The notes under the pieces are model-generated. The model saw only the letters and a program-made list of their open reading frames with translations. It was not told the DNA's origin and searched no databases. Positions 47,458 through 60,220 of a DNA stretch of 64,000 nt are shown here, in pieces; position 1 is the first letter of the stretch; each line of letters starts with the position of its first letter. Source of the stretch: Talinum fruticosum. Its lineage: Eukaryota > Streptophyta > Magnoliopsida > Caryophyllales > Talinaceae. The position numbers were made by a program, and so were the translations under genes. The stretch covers positions 186,001-250,000 of the forward strand of contig JAITYX010000130.1 in the NCBI GenBank assembly GCA_021018815.1, written 5' to 3'.

Positions 47458-47689
47458 CTATAATAGCCACAGCGCCCCGGACATGCCCTGATCCTCTTCT
47501 CTTTGAGCGCGCGAGAGGGGGAAAGAAAGAGAGAGAGAAGCAGAGGGTGATCCAAATATGGGGAGCCTTCCTATGGAGTGTCGACTTTTAAGTGACGTGG
47601 GTCTCCTATTAAGTTGATTTTAGAATTAGGTTTTGAAATAGGTTTAGATGAAATTTTGATTAGTGATTTTATTAATTATTTATTAATTT
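47458..47689. other. Unassigned link between LINE and tandem LTR-like copies
   Basis: It contains a GA-rich run (GAAAGAAAGAGAGAGAGAAG) near 47520. No gene. Confidence 0.4.
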
Positions 47690-48900
47690 TGAAATTGATT
47701 TTTTGAAGTGTCGAAATGTTATTTCTTAAGCAAAAAAATTAGAAATAAAAAGATTCATTTTGCTGCAAAGCTATTGGACAAGGCAAGGAAGCTACTTGGG
47801 CTAGGAACTAATCTCGGTTATTAGCTAGGCCCGACAACGCCCTGCCTTGACTGGTGACCAAATCTATTCATCCGGCCGAGACCGATGAAAAAGTCTTAAT
47901 CAAATGGTTTAAACCGCCAAAATGTTACTTTTTTTTCTAATTTTTACAAGAAATGCCAAGAGATAATTTTTCTAAATTCAGCTTAAAAAACTAAAATCAG
48001 AAAAGGTTTTAAAAGAGACTCCATTGGTCAAACCAATGATTTAGTATTCGATGGCGATTATACGAAACGAGGAGAATTGCTCCTCATTCCACCCATCAAC
48101 AGACGTCCTCTGCTAATCTGAATTGTGATTTTAAATTATGTTAAATAAAGCAAGCAACCAACATATGAAATACATAAATTAAACAATCAAAGCAACAAAG
48201 AAAAGCAATAAATGAAAGCAATATAAGAAAGCAATTAAAGAAAGCAAGAAAAACGAGAAATAAAAGAAAATTACATTAGGTAGGGAGGAAAGTAAATTGA
48301 TACAACTTTAATTCACAATATGTAAAAAGCGGTAAAGTGCGAGAAATTAAATAAAATTATAAAAATACAAACTCAAGATGATGGAGTGCTCTCTTAAGTT
48401 GACCCGCATGCCGAACTTAAGTCACAAATAAACCTCGGCAGACATAATGGCGGAGGCAACGATGTGCAAAGAAATGCAAAAAGGCTTTTGAGAGGGTTTA
48501 CAAGTGAGGTTTTGAGTGAAGTGAGTGAGAATGGAGAGAAGAGAGTCCGGGAGAGAGTGAGAGAGAAAGATATTTTCAACAAATTAGCGGTATTTCCAGC
48601 TAAAAAATAGGGTGTAAATGAAGAGGGGGAACCACTATTTATATCAAAATTTGGGGTTCAAAGTAACTCAAAATTTGCTTCCAACCACCGGGTTTGGATT
48701 GAACCAGGCCCGAAATTGCCGAAAAAGATAAAAGGAAAACTGGATATTTCCTTTATCAAAACGACACCATTTCAAGGTATCTGCGAACTAGAGCCCGTGG
48801 AAGCCACGATCCGTCTCTCGTAGGGAGGAAAATTGAGTTTCCCCACGAATGTCGGTTTCATGCAAGTTGTGCTTATCAAGCAAACGATAAGGATTACAAA
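47690..48900 (-). repeat. Tandem LTR-like repeat, copy A
   Basis: It shares a long, diverged order of words with 48911-53642: TTCATTTTGCTGCAAAG, CATCCGGCCGAG, CTTTTGAGAGGGTTT, GAGTGAAGTGAGTGAG, TTTCAGC, then TGGATATTTCCTTTATC and TTTCAAG. On the minus strand a TATAAATAG box lies near 48640, which fits a promoter in an LTR reading leftward. The element type is not certain; no coding part was found between the copies. The offset between copies is about 1.2 kb. Confidence 0.65.
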
Positions 48901-51015
48901 GAGATTTTTAAGAAGTGTTGATTGGAAAAAGAATTAGAATAAAAAGTTCATTTTTCAGCAAAGTCTGTTGGACTAGGTGGTGAAACTCGCCGGGCCATGA
49001 GCTAAGCCCGGTTACCGATTAGGGCCGACTGTCGCCTACCTTGGCCTGGTGATCGAATCCAGTCATCCGGCCGGACCGATGAAATACTCGTTGGTTAGAT
49101 GATTTAGGCTGCCAAAATGTTTCATTTTTTTCTAATTTTTGTTATAAATTCCAAGAGGCAATTCTTAGAATAAAAAGCCAAAATAAGGGAGTCATTGGTT
49201 AGTTTTAAGAAATAAAAACTAACAAATATAAAGAAGTTCTTTTCTAATTTTGCTTAAAAGACTCAAAATCGGAAAAGGTTTTAAAAAGGACTTCATTGGT
49301 CTTAAATCAATGATCCGATGTTTGAAATGAAGGTACGAAATAAAGAGACACACTCTTCATTCCGCCCGTAAAAAGATGACCTCTACTAATTAAAAAGTGG
49401 ACTTCAAGACTATTTTAGGAAAACAAGCAAACAACGAGACAAAAGACACAAATTAAAGTAACCAAAATATGATGTAAAGTGGTAAAGGAAAGCAATTAAA
49501 TGAAATAAAGAAAGAAAACAAAAAAGGAAAAGGATAAAGAAAATTACAAGGGGCAGGGTAGAAATTAAAGCAATTACATTTTGAATCCACAATATGGAAA
49601 GCAATGAAAGAGCTAAAATTAAAATACGATGCAAAAACAAACTTCGAGACGATGGAAGTGTGCCCACAGGTTAACCCACCTGCTGGGCTCAAATCATGGT
49701 GAGTTTAGCAGAGTAATGGTAGGGCAATGGCACAAAAGAATTGACATAGAAGAGGCTTTTTGAGTGGGTTTAGAAGTAGGATTTTGAGTGAAGTGAGTGA
49801 AAGTGTAGAAAAGGGAGTGTGGGAAAGAGTGAGTGAGAGAGAGATTTTCAGCAAATAGGGGTTTTTCAGCTATAAATGGGGTGACATGAGTAGTGGGGAA
49901 TGTAACGCCCCCAACCCATAATCACGAGTTGAGGCTAAACAACCCGCTAACCAGTGATTGGCGCAGCGGAAAAAGTGTAAGGGCAAGGCTAATGAGAGTC
50001 GGATACTAACTATTCGACTTAGATTACTCTATTTAACAGTCAACAACAAAAGGAAACTATAATATGTACAAAGCCGAACAAAAGTACAGGGTAACCCAAC
50101 ATTCACTAGCTCTAACCCACGACATTATGTACTAGTCTCCAAAAGGCTATCATGGCGAGCCGTAGTCCTTAAGCCTCGAACATGATTCTTCTATGACCTG
50201 CCGTTTTCACTATTCTTACCTAAAACAAAACAAGGAAAATATTTTGGCAATGTGAGTCAAAACTCAATACATTCACTATCGTGCGAGTAAAATAATAGTT
50301 ATGAAATAATTGAGTTGAGCGCATGCATTTCAATTCATTTGTAAATGAGGGAGAGTGAACAATGTAAAACTGTTGCTAATTAATTATCCGATTGGATCCC
50401 TTTACGATCATCGGGTTTCCCTAAACGCATGTGCACACACCCGCACCGATCGGATAGTCCGGTTGAAGGCGTTTAACGATTACGGTGTTACCAACTCTGA
50501 ATATTGGGCGTACCAAATAATGACACTTAATGGGTGGGTCCATATTAATGATGGCAAATATTATTTGCAAACAATTCTTCATTGTTAGTTAATGACGGCC
50601 GTATCCGGCCTTGATTTGAAAATAAAACACTCGAAGGGCACGATCAATGAACGTACCTTGAGTTGATATTCCTCCTTCTTTCTCTTTTTGGACGAAATCC
50701 GGATGAACGTACGACGCTTAATGACCTTAAATATAAATATAAAAGTTTTATTAATGAATTGGATTTTTTTAAATTTTTTACTATTAAATCACTTTAAAGA
50801 TATTTGAAATGAAAATTGACAAACTCAGTATTTACTAAAGAATACTAACATTATCTTTAGTCTATATTATTTATTTACTTTATTTTGTATCATGCATGCG
50901 TAAATATATAGATATATACTTTTATATGTATTGGAGCCTTAATTATACATAGTTTTCTTCTAAATAGTATTAAGTTATTTATAATCTATAAGGTTTATTA
51001 TTTCCTTTTTATTAA

Positions 51016-51488
51016 GGCTCTATTTGATTCTAAGAAAATTAGAAGGAAAGAAAAAAAAATGTGGAAAATGAATTTCTTTCCCTTGTTTGAATTGAAGAAA
51101 AAGGAGAGAAAAAAAGTTTGATGGAAAAAGTCATGGAAAATTTTGTCAATTTGGTTAATGATATTTTCCTTCCAAAATTGAGAGTAAAATGGAAGAAAAA
51201 TTTCACAAAAGAGAGAAGTGGAGAAAAGAGAGACAATTCTATTAAATAATGTCATTAAGAATTTTCTCTCTCCTCTCAATTAATCAATGCTATTGAATAT
51301 TTTCTCTCTTTCTTCATGATAATGTGATGGATGGGTAAAAGGTTAGAAAATGATTATAATTTTTTCCGCTATTTTTCCTTGAACCAAACACAAGAAAAAA
51401 AAATAATTTTCCCTTAACCTTTTTCCTCATCACTTTTTTTCCATTTAAATTTTCTTTCCAACCTATTTTCTTAGAATCAAATAGAGTC
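51016..51488. mobile_element. Tourist-like MITE, copy 2
   Basis: The ends GGCTCTATTTGATTCTAAG and CTTAGAATCAAATAGAGTC are flanked on both sides by TAA (51013-51015 and 51489-51491), the PIF/Harbinger target duplication. It is nearly identical to copy 1 (15368-15785) except for about 50 extra bases near 51310-51365. Frames here are not genes. Confidence 0.92.
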
Positions 51489-52992
51489 TAAGTGCACACC
51501 TAAAGGTATTTATATTATCATTGAACACTCATCTCCTTTAAACCAAGGAAAGTTTACTTTTAATTACCGCCATTAGTTATTTTATTACATAAATACCTTC
51601 AGTCATTCTTTTATGCACTTACTTTCTAAGAATTACTTCCATTATTACCTTCTCGTAACATGCTAATACCTCATATCACTTCGGTTTCACAAACCCCTCA
51701 ATATCGAAATCATCATCAATTTTTCCCTTAATTTCATTATCGGGCCGGATAACCATTTATATGTCCTTTATACAGGCATTTGTCCATAAATGTCCTTTAT
51801 ACATGGATTTGTCCATAATTTGTCTTCAAGTTCGAGTATATCTTGATCTCAAGCAAATTTTTCCTAGTCTCCATGCATCAATTACATACATACCATAATC
51901 AAATTTTTAATCTCCAAGTAGGAAAAGGATAACTAATTACAACTTAAATACTTAAATTAAAAGAAATGAAGAACTGAATCGAAAAATTAACCTAAGAAAT
52001 TAAATTAACAGAACCGAATCGAAAATTTTACCCTAAAAATTAGATGGAGTAGGTTAATTTAGGTGGGGTTTTTGAGGTGGTTGAAGGTTGGAGGGTTGAA
52101 TACCGGGGTTAATGAAACGGAGCAGACGGCCCCGGTCGAAGCGATCGCCGGGAGTGACGAACGGCGCTGGTGCCCGATCAAAGTAGCGGTAGGCCGGACG
52201 AGGCCTGGAAATCGGGAAATCGAGGCCAAGCTGCAGCGAGACTCGGGCAGAGGCAGGCGCAAAACGCGGCAGAGATGGGAGTGAGAATGGTGGTGTGCTT
52301 GGTGTTTGGTGGCTGGAGTGGTGACGGTGGGGTGGTAGAAGGTGGCGGTGGTGTCGGGGTGGCGTTTTCGGTGGCCGAGACAAAAGATAAAGGGGAGGCG
52401 GAAGAGAGAAGTGACAGAAAAAGGGGTTGCGTTTTTGGGTGGTATGATGATGATGCCGGCGATGGCGATGGTGATCGTGATGGTGGCTGACCGAAGGTGG
52501 CTGATGGCGCGGCCGAGGAGCAGCCGGTGCTTGTCGGTTGGCGGTGGAGGTGGGACGAGAGCAGACGCAGAGAAAGAGGATTTGTGGGTTTATCGATTTT
52601 AGGTTTAGGAAAAAATGAAAGCTTTTAGGTTACCTTAACCTTTTATACTCCCCTCTTACCTCCCTCTAAATGGGCCGGTCGAATCCTACCTCACTCCTTT
52701 GGCCCATTTCTTATTAGTACTCATCTTAATCCATTTCCTCATCCTCATCTACTTCCTAATCCTCCAAATTTATTATTATCTTGCTCATTAAGCTTATCTT
52801 AATCTAGAAATTTTATTTTTAGAAATATTAAGTTTATAAGAATTATATTAATTTCATTTGTTTAAGGATTTTAGAACTCAAAATAAATTAGCTATATAAT
52901 AATGTTAATTATCTTCCGAGTCATTGAAATTTATAGAGTATGTTCGTGCATCGTTGTTGTCATCATCCGGTTCCTGCACTTTAAACAACATT

Positions 52993-52993
<1 letters not shown>

Positions 52994-53064
<71 letters not shown>
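52994..53064. repeat. (AT)n microsatellite
   Basis: About 70 bases of AT near the right end of the solo LTR. Confidence 0.97.
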
Positions 53065-53071
<7 letters not shown>

Positions 53072-53642
53072 GTAAATATGCATGAGTAATATGAAAATAT
53101 TTGAAAATTTGAAATGCATGCGTTCGAGCTAATTTTTAATGTATTTAAGGTTAATTATTTTCTTAGGGACGGGTTGTTACAGGAAACCTCTTATTTATAG
53201 CAAATTTTAGAAGTAGGAACCCTAAAATTCCCTTTAACTCGCTAGATTTGGACTAAACCGGGCCTAGAATGCCGAAAGGATAAATAGACAAATCGGATAT
53301 TCGCCCTGGTCAAAACAACACCTGTTTCAAGAGTCCTGGAAATTGGAGCTAGTCGCAATGTCATTGTAAGGACATTCGGGAGGGCGTGTCACATTTGGCC
53401 GTTAAAATCGGTAAACGCTGCATTAGAGCAGACTTTGGGATCGGGTTCGGTTAAGGTTCTAGTATGGTAGTCCAAACGTGCCATGGCTCGACCAAAAAAG
53501 TGGTTTGTAGGCTGGCCCAATTCAAGAAAAGTGAAAATGGGCTGTTTTTGTGGTGCGAGAATGGTTTTTAGTGGTTTACGGGTTTCCGCCACGCTCTTTT
53601 AAGTCTAATCATGACTCGAGTTGGCAAATATGACTAGGATGT

Positions 53643-55534
53643 TGTAACGCCCCAACTTCCAATCCACAATTAACGGACCAACATTTGCGTAATAACCACA
53701 ATGACATAAGGTGATGAAAATTAAGATTAAGGTGGAGGCATTACTGTCGTCTCCGGATAATAGAGACAAGCCTAAAACATTCAATTAACTAATAATTTTT
53801 TTCGACATAAACGATAATATGAAAGTTATGTTTATACAAACAAGTAACTTGGATGACTCTATTACCATATCCGAGTCCATACATAACCCAAAAACTTAAA
53901 TTTATTCTAGCATAACCCATAATGGCAAAGAAAATTCAAGAGGGGTGGTCAATAGGTCCTTGCCCGACCTTGTCGGAACCCTTCTCGTCGGACTCCTCTA
54001 TCTCCCGAACCTCCTGTTTAACCCTTATCTGTTTCTCTTTCCCTAAAACAAAATTAAAAAGAACAGGCAAACTAAAAATGAGCGATTGACTCAATACGTT
54101 ACCCTTATACTCGTAAAAACATTTTTGGTGAGCCGGTGAGTACGCGCAGTTTCAAAAATTTATTTAAAACATATCATTACGCAAAAGTTCAATTATCTAT
54201 TTCCTGTAAACTGTTCGAGTTAAAATTTTCGGTTTCGTAAATGTTTTAGCTTCCGGCTAACACTAGGACCCCAATTTATATGCAATTGTAGCCATGGCTT
54301 TGGCTAGACGATTCGATTAAAATTCCCGTTATCGGGAATGGCCCGATACGATTAATTTTGCTAGCGAGACAATTAAGAACGGTTAACGATAACCGATCAA
54401 CGATTAACGATTAACGATTCATTGGGTCCTAAAATGTTAGGCCGTTTTAAAACAAGTACGGTAAAGGTTTTCATAACAATTAAAAATTTAACTATTTTAG
54501 AAGGGTACAAACAATAACGTACCTTGGTTGGGAAGTTGTTTCGAACTAATTTTTGATTTGCTTTGCTTTCGTCGTTTCCGATAACCTTTTGTTTGCAAAG
54601 AAATTTACCCCTTTACTTTAATATAATTATTATATGTATATATTTCCTCATACCCCTTTTTATCAAAATTATTATCTAATTTTTGAATTTGTTTTCAGAA
54701 AATAAGCACGCATGTATATGCATGTATATACATAAAAATTTCTTTAACTTTATTTCTCCAAATAAATTTCCTCAATTTCTCAACACATATAAATATATTA
54801 ATTCTTTCCTTCTTTGTATCTATTTATTTCCATTATGAATAATTAAATTTAGTCTCTCTTTTTTTTTTTATAGAATTATTACCTTAGTAGTGAGGAAGGG
54901 CACTTGGTGGTTGGCCGGAGGCGAGTGGCCGGATCCGGTGGTCGGCGGCAGCGGCAGCTGAGGCTGGAGGCTGGGTAGTGCAGAAAAAAATATTTTGGGC
55001 TTGTGGCTTTTCTTTTAGCTTTCCCCTTGCTTTTGTGTTTGCTTGCCTTGGCCCAACCAGCCCCCTTCCTATTTATAATGGGCTCCTGCAGCCCCAAATC
55101 TTATCCTCTTCCACCCCCATCATTTACATGAGATTTGGGCTTATCCAAATCATTAAATTTTTTCACACATGGTAAATTTTTCACCATACACTTGTTCCTC
55201 AATTTATTTGCTGTAAAATTTTTGCTATTTTTTTAAAAATTATTTTTATTATTTTTATTTATTTATTTATTTATCTATTTTATTGTTATTAATTATTATA
55301 ATAAATCATCTCGTTTCCAAATTGAATTTCATACTAAATAAGCTGTACCTATATTTATCGTTTGTATATATTATAAATATTTAAATGTGAATCCATATTC
55401 CTAAGTCAATTAACTGAAAAATTCATTCACATTTTTCATTTCCATTTTAATATTTATGCGTGGCTCATCTGCTCTTAAATATTGAAACAAGTAAAATGCA
55501 ATAATTAGATACAAGTAAATGTTGGGGCCTTACA
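53643..55534 (-). mobile_element. Gypsy 3' LTR (minus strand)
   Basis: On the minus strand it begins TGTAAGGCCCCAACATTTAC, directly after a polypurine tract, and ends GGAAGTTGGGGCGTTACA. Its length is about 1.9 kb. It belongs with the gag-pol at 55590-60114. Confidence 0.88.
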
Positions 55535-55550
55535 TCCTCCCCCTAAAAAA
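55535..55550 (-). promoter_or_regulatory. Gypsy polypurine tract
   Basis: The minus strand reads TTTTTTAGGGGGAGGA immediately before the LTR start, the expected plus-strand primer site. Confidence 0.85.
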
Positions 55551-55589
55551 GTTTCGTCCTCGAAACTATAATCGAGTAGTAGCATACCT

Positions 55590-57050
55590 TTAAAACAAAT
55601 GGGGATAATGATTTCTCATTTCTTCCTTGGTTTCCCATGTTGCTTCGAAAACTCCATGGTGGGTCCAAATTACTTTAACTAAGAGTATTGCTTTGTTACG
55701 CAATCTGTTTAACCTTTCGGTCAACAATTTTTACAGGTTGCTCTTCGTAGGTCAAACCTTCGCTTCAATATTTAGCGGTTCGTACACGATTGTGTGGGAT
55801 GGATCATATACATACTTTCGTAGTTGGGAAATGTGAAACACATCATGTACGTGTTGTAGTTCCGGTGGCGAGGCCGATCGGTAAGCAACAGGATTAACTT
55901 TCTCAACAATCTCATAAGGTCCGATAAAACGAGGACTCAATTTGCCTTTTACATTGAATCTTCCGATTCCTTTCCTTGGAGAAACCTTAAGAAAGACCCT
56001 GTCACCTTCTTGAACTTCAAGAGGCTTTCTTCTACGGTCCGCATATGATTTTTGCCTATCTTGGGCCACTTTCATATTTCGTTGAATAACTTAAATCTTC
56101 TCGACCGTTTCTTGAATCATTTCGGACCCAATACTAAGGTTTCATCCAGATCGTTCCAACAGAGAGGAGTTCTACACCTTCCGCCATACAATGCTTCAAA
56201 AGGTGCCATCCGATAGTCGCTTGGTAGCTATTATTATATGAAAATTCAGCTAATGGAAGATATTCGTCCCATTTCCCATGGAACTCCAGTATACACGCTC
56301 CCAAGCATATCTTCAACCACTTGGTTTACTCTTTCTGTTTGCCCGTCGGTCTCGGGGTGATATGAGCTACTGAAGCTGTAGTTTTGTTCCAAATGCTCTT
56401 TGCAAGGATTTCCAAAAACGAGCCTAAAATCTCGAGTCCCTATCCGAGATTATATCTTTAGGAATCACATGCAAATGCACAACTTCTTTCACATATATTT
56501 GAGCCAACTTATCAATCCCCCAAGAATCATGTATTGGTATAAAATGAGCCGACTTTGTAAGTCTGTCAACAACTACCCATATCGCATTTTTCTTTGATGC
56601 TTGAAAGGGGTAATCCTATAATAAAATCTATGGAGATTGAATCCCACTTCCAAACAGGGATCTCCAATGGTCGCAACTCACCAACCGGGCGTTGGTGTTC
56701 CGCTTTCACTTTCCGACAAACGAGGCACTTATTCACAAATTGGGATATATCTCTTTTCATGTTATTCCACCAAAAGGTTTGTCTCAAATCTCTATAAATT
56801 TTCGTGCCCCTGGGGTGAATAGAGTACCTGGTGTTGTGTGCTTCGCTAGTATCCTTCCCCTTAATTGCACGCTGAGTGGTACACAAATCCTGTTTTGAAA
56901 TCTTATAACCCCTTGATCATCCTCATGAAATCCCAAAGCTTTTCCTTTGCTTATACTTTCTTTGATTCTCTTAATCTCATCATCCCCGACTTGCGCTTGT
57001 TTAATTTCTTCCAAAAGGGTAGGTTGAACTATTAACATTGACAAAATCAT
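55590..57050 (-). pseudogene. Gypsy integrase with C-terminal chromodomain
   Basis: The zinc-binding part shows RYSIHPRGTKIY, DLRQTFWWNNMKRDI and CLVCRKVKAEHQRP (56640-56830). The core begins with DSISIDFIIGLPLS near 56610; later AEFSYNNSYQATIG lies near 56220. The GPY-type part is at 55752-56075 (LSPRFIGPYEIVEKVNPVAY). A chromodomain ends the protein: YEEQPVKIVDRKVK, then VIWTHHGVFEATWE, with a TAA at 55590-55592. The chromodomain places the element in the chromoviruses, most like Tekay/Del. Integrase inserts the cDNA, and the chromodomain is thought to guide it to marked chromatin. Several frame breaks occur in the core. Confidence 0.92.
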
Positions 57051-57089
57051 GTTTGACTCATGGGATAATACCGGTTCAACCCCTATTCC

Positions 57090-58935
57090 TTACAAATCTC
57101 TTAATATCTCGAGACATATAACCTTTAACGTATTCACACCATGATGGATTTTCCGACTCAATGCATCCGCCACAACATTGGCCTTCCCTGGGTGATAGTG
57201 AATTTGCATATCGTAATCCTTCAGGAACTCCAACCATCTTTGTTGTCGCAAATTCAACTCTTTCGTTGTGAAAATATACTTAAGACTTTTATGATCCGTA
57301 AAAATCTTGCATACACTTCCATACGGGTAATGTCTCCAGATTTTTAAGGCAAAAACTACTGCGGCTAATTCCAAATCATGAGTGGGATAATTATGCTCAT
57401 GTGACTTCAATTGCCTAGAAGCATATGCTATGACTCTCCCATTCCGCATCAAAACGCACCCAATTCCTTGTCTAGACGCGTCACTATACACAACGAATTC
57501 CCCATCTTACTCCGGTAAGGCCAAAACCGGTGCGATAGTGAGCCGTTTCTTGAGCTTTTGAAATGTAGTTTCACACTTATTATTCCATTCAAATTTCATC
57601 ATTTTCCTTAAAAGATTAGTAAGGGGCAAAGCTATTCGTGAAAAATCCTGTACAAATCGTCTATAATATCCAGCCATTCCCGTAAAGCTTCGGACTTACG
57701 TCACATTTGTCGGTCTAGGCCACTCGAGTCATCGCCTTAACCTTCTAGGGATCAACTTTAATTCCCTCTTTAGAGATTACATGCCCCAGAAAATTTACTT
57801 GAGACAACCAAAATTCGCATTTCGACAACTTAGCATATAACTTATGAATCCTCAAAGTTTGCAGGACAACCCCTAAATGATCAGCATGCTCCTCCTCTGT
57901 CTTAGAATGTATTAGAATATCATCAATAAAAACAACAACAAATTTATCCAAATAAGGCCTAAATATTCTATTCATCAAGTCCATAAAAGCTGGTGGAGCA
58001 TTTGTTAACCCAAAAGGCATGACTGTGAATTCATAATGTCCATAACGCATCCTAAACGCCGTTTTTGGTATATCCTCGGGCTTAATTCGCAATCGATGAT
58101 ATCCAGACCGGAGGTCAATTTTTGAGAACACTCCTATTCCCTGTAATTGATCAAATAAATCCTCAATCCTTGGCAAAGGATACTTGTTCTTTACAGTAAC
58201 CTTATTTAGTTCTCTATAATCTATACATAACCTCAAAGTTCCATCTTTCTTCTTTACAAACAAAATTGGCGCGCCCCAAGGAGATACACTCGGCTTTATA
58301 TATCCTTTTTGCAACAATTCCTCCAACCGAACCTTTAACTCCTTCGGTTCCGTGGGATCCATCCTATATGGAGGTTTGGAAATGGGTCGCACTCCCGGTT
58401 CAATTTCTATCTCAAAATCAATTTCCCTTTTGGGGGCAACCCGAGAATTTCACTTGGAAAACGTCGGAAATTCTTTAACTATAGGAATATCCTCTATCTT
58501 TGTCTCCTATTTTTCTTCCGTTACAAAGCATAAATAAGCTTCCTTTCCTTCCTTAACAAGTCGTCTAGAGGCTCTTAACGACACTACAGTACAATCTCCA
58601 ATCTCCCCGGTACCTTGAAACCTCACTTCCCCGCCTTTTATACCCTTCAAGGATATAATCCGGCCTTGGCAATCTATTTTTGCCCCATATTTAGACAACC
58701 ATTACATCAAATTCCGACGAGTCAAACTATACCAAGTCACCCCTAAAATTCTCTTGACTTAGGGTAATAGGGCAATTTTTATACATAACGTCACATTTTA
58801 TGGTTTGACTCGTGGGCGGACTCACATATAATTCTACGGGTTGTTTACTCGGTTCCAAGCCTATTTGAGATGCGGACTTTGATGAAATAAAAGAGTGCGT
58901 AGCACTCGAATCAAATAAAACAAGTAAGTGGTACT
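57090..58935 (-). pseudogene. Gypsy protease, reverse transcriptase and RNase H
   Basis: Protease remains lie at about 58930-58690 (a decayed FDS-ATHSFIS pattern, frames broken). The RT runs intact for 215 residues at 57745-58392, from [11 protein letters not shown] through [20 protein letters not shown] and [13 protein letters not shown] to the catalytic FIDD in [13 protein letters not shown], then [11 protein letters not shown]. RNase H at 57090-57491 starts [13 protein letters not shown] and continues to [12 protein letters not shown] and [14 protein letters not shown] stop lies just before the RNase H catalytic segment near 57507, and the 57500-57740 linker is shifted. The long intact RT suggests a younger insertion than most of the window. 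Confidence 0.94.
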
Positions 58936-60114
58936 GAATTTAAAAAGAGCGTACCGAGCCACAATGGTCCCCGTGTCGGTAGCTTCGCTTTTTACTCATT
59001 ACATAGGCTCTTCCAAACTGTCTCACTGCTCGTAGACACTGTGGCTGCCCTTGTATTCCTTTGGTTTTGGCTTGGACCTTTGCTTGCTGGGGAAGGTCTG
59101 GTTGGGCAATTTGCAATTAAATGGTTGTAATCCCCACACCAATAACAACGATTGGTGCCAACCCAACAATCTGTCGTGTCGTGGTTGGTTCGACCACACT
59201 TCGAGCATTGTTTCTTAGTTGAGGTAGAAGTTTGGAACTTAGTTCCTGTACTTGCAGGCTTTTTGCTTGGTGTTCCCTCTGCAGGATTCTTTTTTTCATT
59301 CCTCTCTTCCGGAAGGTATTTGGACTCGACATCCGTAATTCCCGCTTCACCCGTTCTACTTCTACGGCTCGCTCATACAATTCTTGACTAGTTTGTATAG
59401 ATTGCCCGGCTAATTGGTGCCTAATATAGGGTGCTAGGCCTTCCTCAAATCTTATCATTCTCATACGATCCGTGGCTACGTACTCCGAGGCAAACCTAGA
59501 TAATTCCGCAAATTTGCTCGCATACTCCATCACCGACATATTGTCTTGCTTTAACTCTAAAAATTCCTTTTGCTTTTGTTTTTGCAAGGACACTGGGTAA
59601 AATTTTGCTCTCAACTCCTTAAAAAACTTATCCCACGAGCCTTCGAAGTTTTGAAACTTAGTCCTTACGGTTCCCCACCGGATATTAGCTCTGTCCAGGT
59701 GAGATAAAAAACTCCAATGTTTACACGCTTTTCATTTGGTACCTCTACCACCTCAAATATTTTCTCTATCTCGCCTAATCCATTCTTCCAGTACCACTGG
59801 ATCCATTTTTCCATCATATGTTTTTGGATTTTGTTTTGCCACCTTTTCAAAAAGTCTACCCTCCTTTCTAGAATTTTCCGAGCTAGATTCCTTAAGTTTA
59901 CGTGTCACCACCGCTATAATCTGTCCCTAACAATTCAGGATCTATGTCTTTGAGTATTCCCTTATTATCTAGCTCATTCTCGACTTTTTGCACATCACTG
60001 TCGCCCGATGTGGGGTTAGAATTGGAGGGGTCCGATTAATTGATCGAGTGTGCAAAGATTCTTCGTCGTTTTCTTGCAGTTCATTTTTCGGAACACTCTC
60101 ATCTTGAATCGACA
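58936..60114 (-). pseudogene. Gypsy gag with zinc knuckles
   Basis: A likely start is the ATG at 60114 (MSIQDESVPKNELQEND). The capsid part spans about 59850-59390: YDGKMDPVVLEEWI, EKIFEVVEVPNE, then MRAKFYPVSLQKQKQKEFLE, LKQDNMSVMEYASKFAEL and RMIRFEEGLAPYIRHQLAG. Two zinc-knuckle patterns lie near 59220-59120 in a shifted frame (CxxC...H...C, with KCGRTNHDTTDC and CYWCGDYNHLIANC visible). Several frameshifts. In the family this protein forms the particle and packages RNA. Confidence 0.9.
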
Positions 60115-60220
60115 TTCTCGCTAAAAAACAACAATAATTAACTTTTCCTTCCCCTTTCTCTTCTTTCTCTTTATTTTTCATCAAACTGATGTAATACACG
60201 TACATATATATAAAACACCT
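60115..60220 (-). other. Gypsy 5' leader, cut by the copia LTR
   Basis: The gag leader continues upstream on the minus strand to 60220, where the copia LTR begins (after CACCT). No gypsy 5' LTR or primer site is present in the window. It should lie beyond the copia element if the copia inserted here. Confidence 0.6.

Larger units (their letters stand above)
49901..53181 (-). mobile_element. Gypsy-type solo LTR (with a nested MITE)
   Basis: It has inverted ends TGTAACGCCCCCAACCC and GGGACGGGTTGTTACA. GGAA flanks both sides (ending at 49900 and starting at 53182). Copy A keeps the uninterrupted version (GGGGGAACCAC near 48630), so this is a clean insertion and a true solo LTR. Without the MITE it is about 2.8 kb, a size seen in Tekay/Del-type elements. 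The GC-rich part at 52060-52600 has frames on both strands without domains; these are not genes. Confidence 0.8.
48911..53642 (-). repeat. Tandem LTR-like repeat, copy B, interrupted by a solo LTR
   Basis: It aligns with copy A once the 49901-53181 insertion is removed. A minus-strand TATAAATAAG box lies near 53195. After copy A's homology ends (about 53350) another 290 bases lead to the gypsy LTR at 53643. Confidence 0.65.

Noticed and set aside
52054..52602. GC-rich frames of 60-109 codons on both strands
   Set aside because: They overlap on both strands inside a solo LTR, are proline/histidine- or glycine-rich, and show no domain; they are likely chance frames in the LTR leader.
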